A stretch of DNA of 22,300 nucleotides from the IMG/VR virus record IMGVR_UViG_3300042879_005354, positions 1 through 22,300 of that record. The stretch is one strand, 5' to 3'. Within the stretch, counting starts at the first letter, position 1. Each line of letters begins with the position of its first letter. Below are positions 21,542 to 22,300 of the stretch, one piece after another. Made by a program: the position numbers and the translations under genes. The notes under the pieces are model-generated. The model had not been told where the DNA came from, did not search any database, and saw only the letters and a program-made list of their open reading frames with translations. Source of the stretch: a virus.

Positions 21542-22248
21542 TACAGATTCCCTCCTTTTAGACGCAACATCTCGCGGTAAGCAAGGCCCGGGTTGGCTTT
21601 CGCCCACTGCTGTAGGCTCTCGGGTGTCATGCCCGCCCCCGCACCTAAAGCTTGGAGTTCGCTCACCAGGTTTCCTTTCTGCATCATGCTCCTACCCAAT
21701 TGCTGCTGGCCCTCATAGAAGGCAGAAATAGGGACACTTGTAGGAGCAGCGTACTGCTGAGCAGCGTTAAGTACTTCCTGAGAGAGTGAGCGGTTAAGAA
21801 CATTTTCACGTTGTGCGGGAACACCGGCCCCGTTAGACATGACCCTGTTTCCAGTTAAAGGAGGTACAGGGGGTGTCAGTTGTCCGGCTTGCGGCCCACC
21901 AAAAAGACTTGCATTCAAGTCAGGGGCCGGAGGGACTGATCCTGGGGGAGCAGTACCCTCAAGATTGTACTGATAACGATAAGTTGCAGGCGCATACCTT
22001 CCATATTGCCCGGTCAATTCTCCTAGTTTTGTCATCCACTCACGAGATTTTGGCTGATCCTGTGGAGTGGATCCTTGAAGTTGAAGAAGCCCAAAGATTG
22101 AACCTGCTGTAGATGTTGGCGTAACCAAAGAAGGTGCCCAGCGGGGACCAGGGATTCTGGAGAATGTTGACGAAGGTTTTAAATACGGTTTAGCAGCTTG
22201 TCCTAAATTACGCAAAAGACTGCCAACGCTACCAAAAATATCAGCCAT
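21541..22248 (-). CDS. Hypothetical virion-type protein, Pro/Gln-rich
   Basis: 235 residues from ATG at 22248, joined to both neighbours by TAATG overlaps. N-terminal MADIFGSVGSLLRNLGQAAKPYLK is an amphipathic helix-like stretch; the middle (about 48-150) is low-complexity, rich in Gly, Pro, Gln and Tyr (YAPATYRYQYNLEGTAPPG, QLTPPVPPLTG); the C-terminal 60 residues are helical (SALYEGQQQLGRSMMQKGN-like, then PESLQQWAKANPGLAYREML). No enzyme motif. The arrangement resembles internal virion or ejected proteins that escort a transglycosylase, which is the next gene downstream. Ejection role is inference from context only. Confidence 0.6.
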   Translation of the reverse strand: MADIFGSVGSLLRNLGQAAKPYLKPSSTFSRIPGPRWAPSLVTPTSTAGSIFGLLQLQGSTPQDQPKSREWMTKLGELTGQYGRYAPATYRYQYNLEGTAPPGSVPPAPDLNASLFGGPQAGQLTPPVPPLTGNRVMSNGAGVPAQRENVLNRSLSQEVLNAAQQYAAPTSVPISAFYEGQQQLGRSMMQKGNLVSELQALGAGAGMTPESLQQWAKANPGLAYREMLRLKGGNL

Positions 22249-22300
22249 TATCTACAAACCTCACGTAAATAAATACGAGAGCCCACTGCAGTGTCAGCAG
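22248..22300 (-). CDS. C-terminal end of an upstream gene (cut by window)
   Basis: On the minus strand the frame reads ADTAVGSRIYLREVCR then stops at TAA (22248-22250), overlapping the next ATG by one base as TAATG. This junction type recurs at eight gene boundaries in the window, which supports the frame as real. Only 16 residues are visible, so nothing can be said of function. Confidence 0.6.
   Translation of the reverse strand, partial: ADTAVGSRIYLREVCR

Noticed and set aside
22268-22275. AATAAATA, resembling the T4-like late promoter, on the plus strand
   Set aside because: It points away from every gene in the window and lies within coding sequence; no plus-strand gene follows before the edge.
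1-22300. Transfer RNA or ribosomal RNA genes
   Set aside because: I saw no cloverleaf-like stretch with a recognisable T-loop in the short gaps between genes.

Overview
The window is a stretch of a tailed double-stranded DNA phage genome, almost certainly a cyanophage. Genes are very tightly packed, and eight junctions are stop/start overlaps of the form TAATG. Large repetitive tail-fibre-like genes, several cell-wall hydrolases, dCTP deaminase, a Dam-family protein and a DUF3310 protein are all typical of phages. The host clue is a small protein at 12274-12570 with the sequence pattern of NblA, the phycobilisome-degradation adaptor. Phages known to carry nblA infect phycobilisome-containing cyanobacteria, mostly freshwater ones. 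No capsid, portal, terminase or polymerase gene is visible, so I do not assign a phage genus.

Layout. (1) 1-8723, minus strand: host-recognition and lysis side. It holds a glucosaminidase fused to a C39-like peptidase domain (cut by the left edge), two adjacent genes built from the same 52-residue propeller-like repeat, three small virion-type proteins (two of them tandem paralogues), a 761-residue fibre of 26-residue repeats, and a small one-helix membrane protein. (2) 8776-11234, plus strand: a divergent DNA-metabolism operon. It holds a helix-turn-helix protein, two unknown proteins, a Dam-like protein with an altered catalytic motif, and dCTP deaminase. (3) 11235-12277: one minus-strand gene of unknown function, then two plus-strand reading frames that overlap out of frame, the second carrying DUF3310. 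(4) 12274-17192, minus strand: NblA-like gene, T4-type lysozyme, two small basic proteins, an 854-residue virion-type protein with an internal triplicated motif, an unknown gene and an HNH nuclease. (5) 17330-17921: a small helix-turn-helix gene facing a short integrase-like gene that seems to have lost its catalytic residues. (6) 18030-22300, minus strand: virion-type proteins and a transglycosylase-like gene, with a truncated coding end at the right edge.

How the genes fit together: the minus-strand blocks look like late genes (virion, adsorption, wall degradation). The plus-strand block looks like early or middle nucleotide and DNA metabolism. The nblA-like gene directly downstream of the lysozyme is an auxiliary gene expected to dismantle the host light-harvesting antenna. 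The most interesting points are this NblA variant with its acidic tail, the recombination-prone shared propeller repeats, the integrase-like protein with degraded catalytic boxes, and the Dam-family protein with FPPA in place of the usual N/D-PP-Y/F/W.
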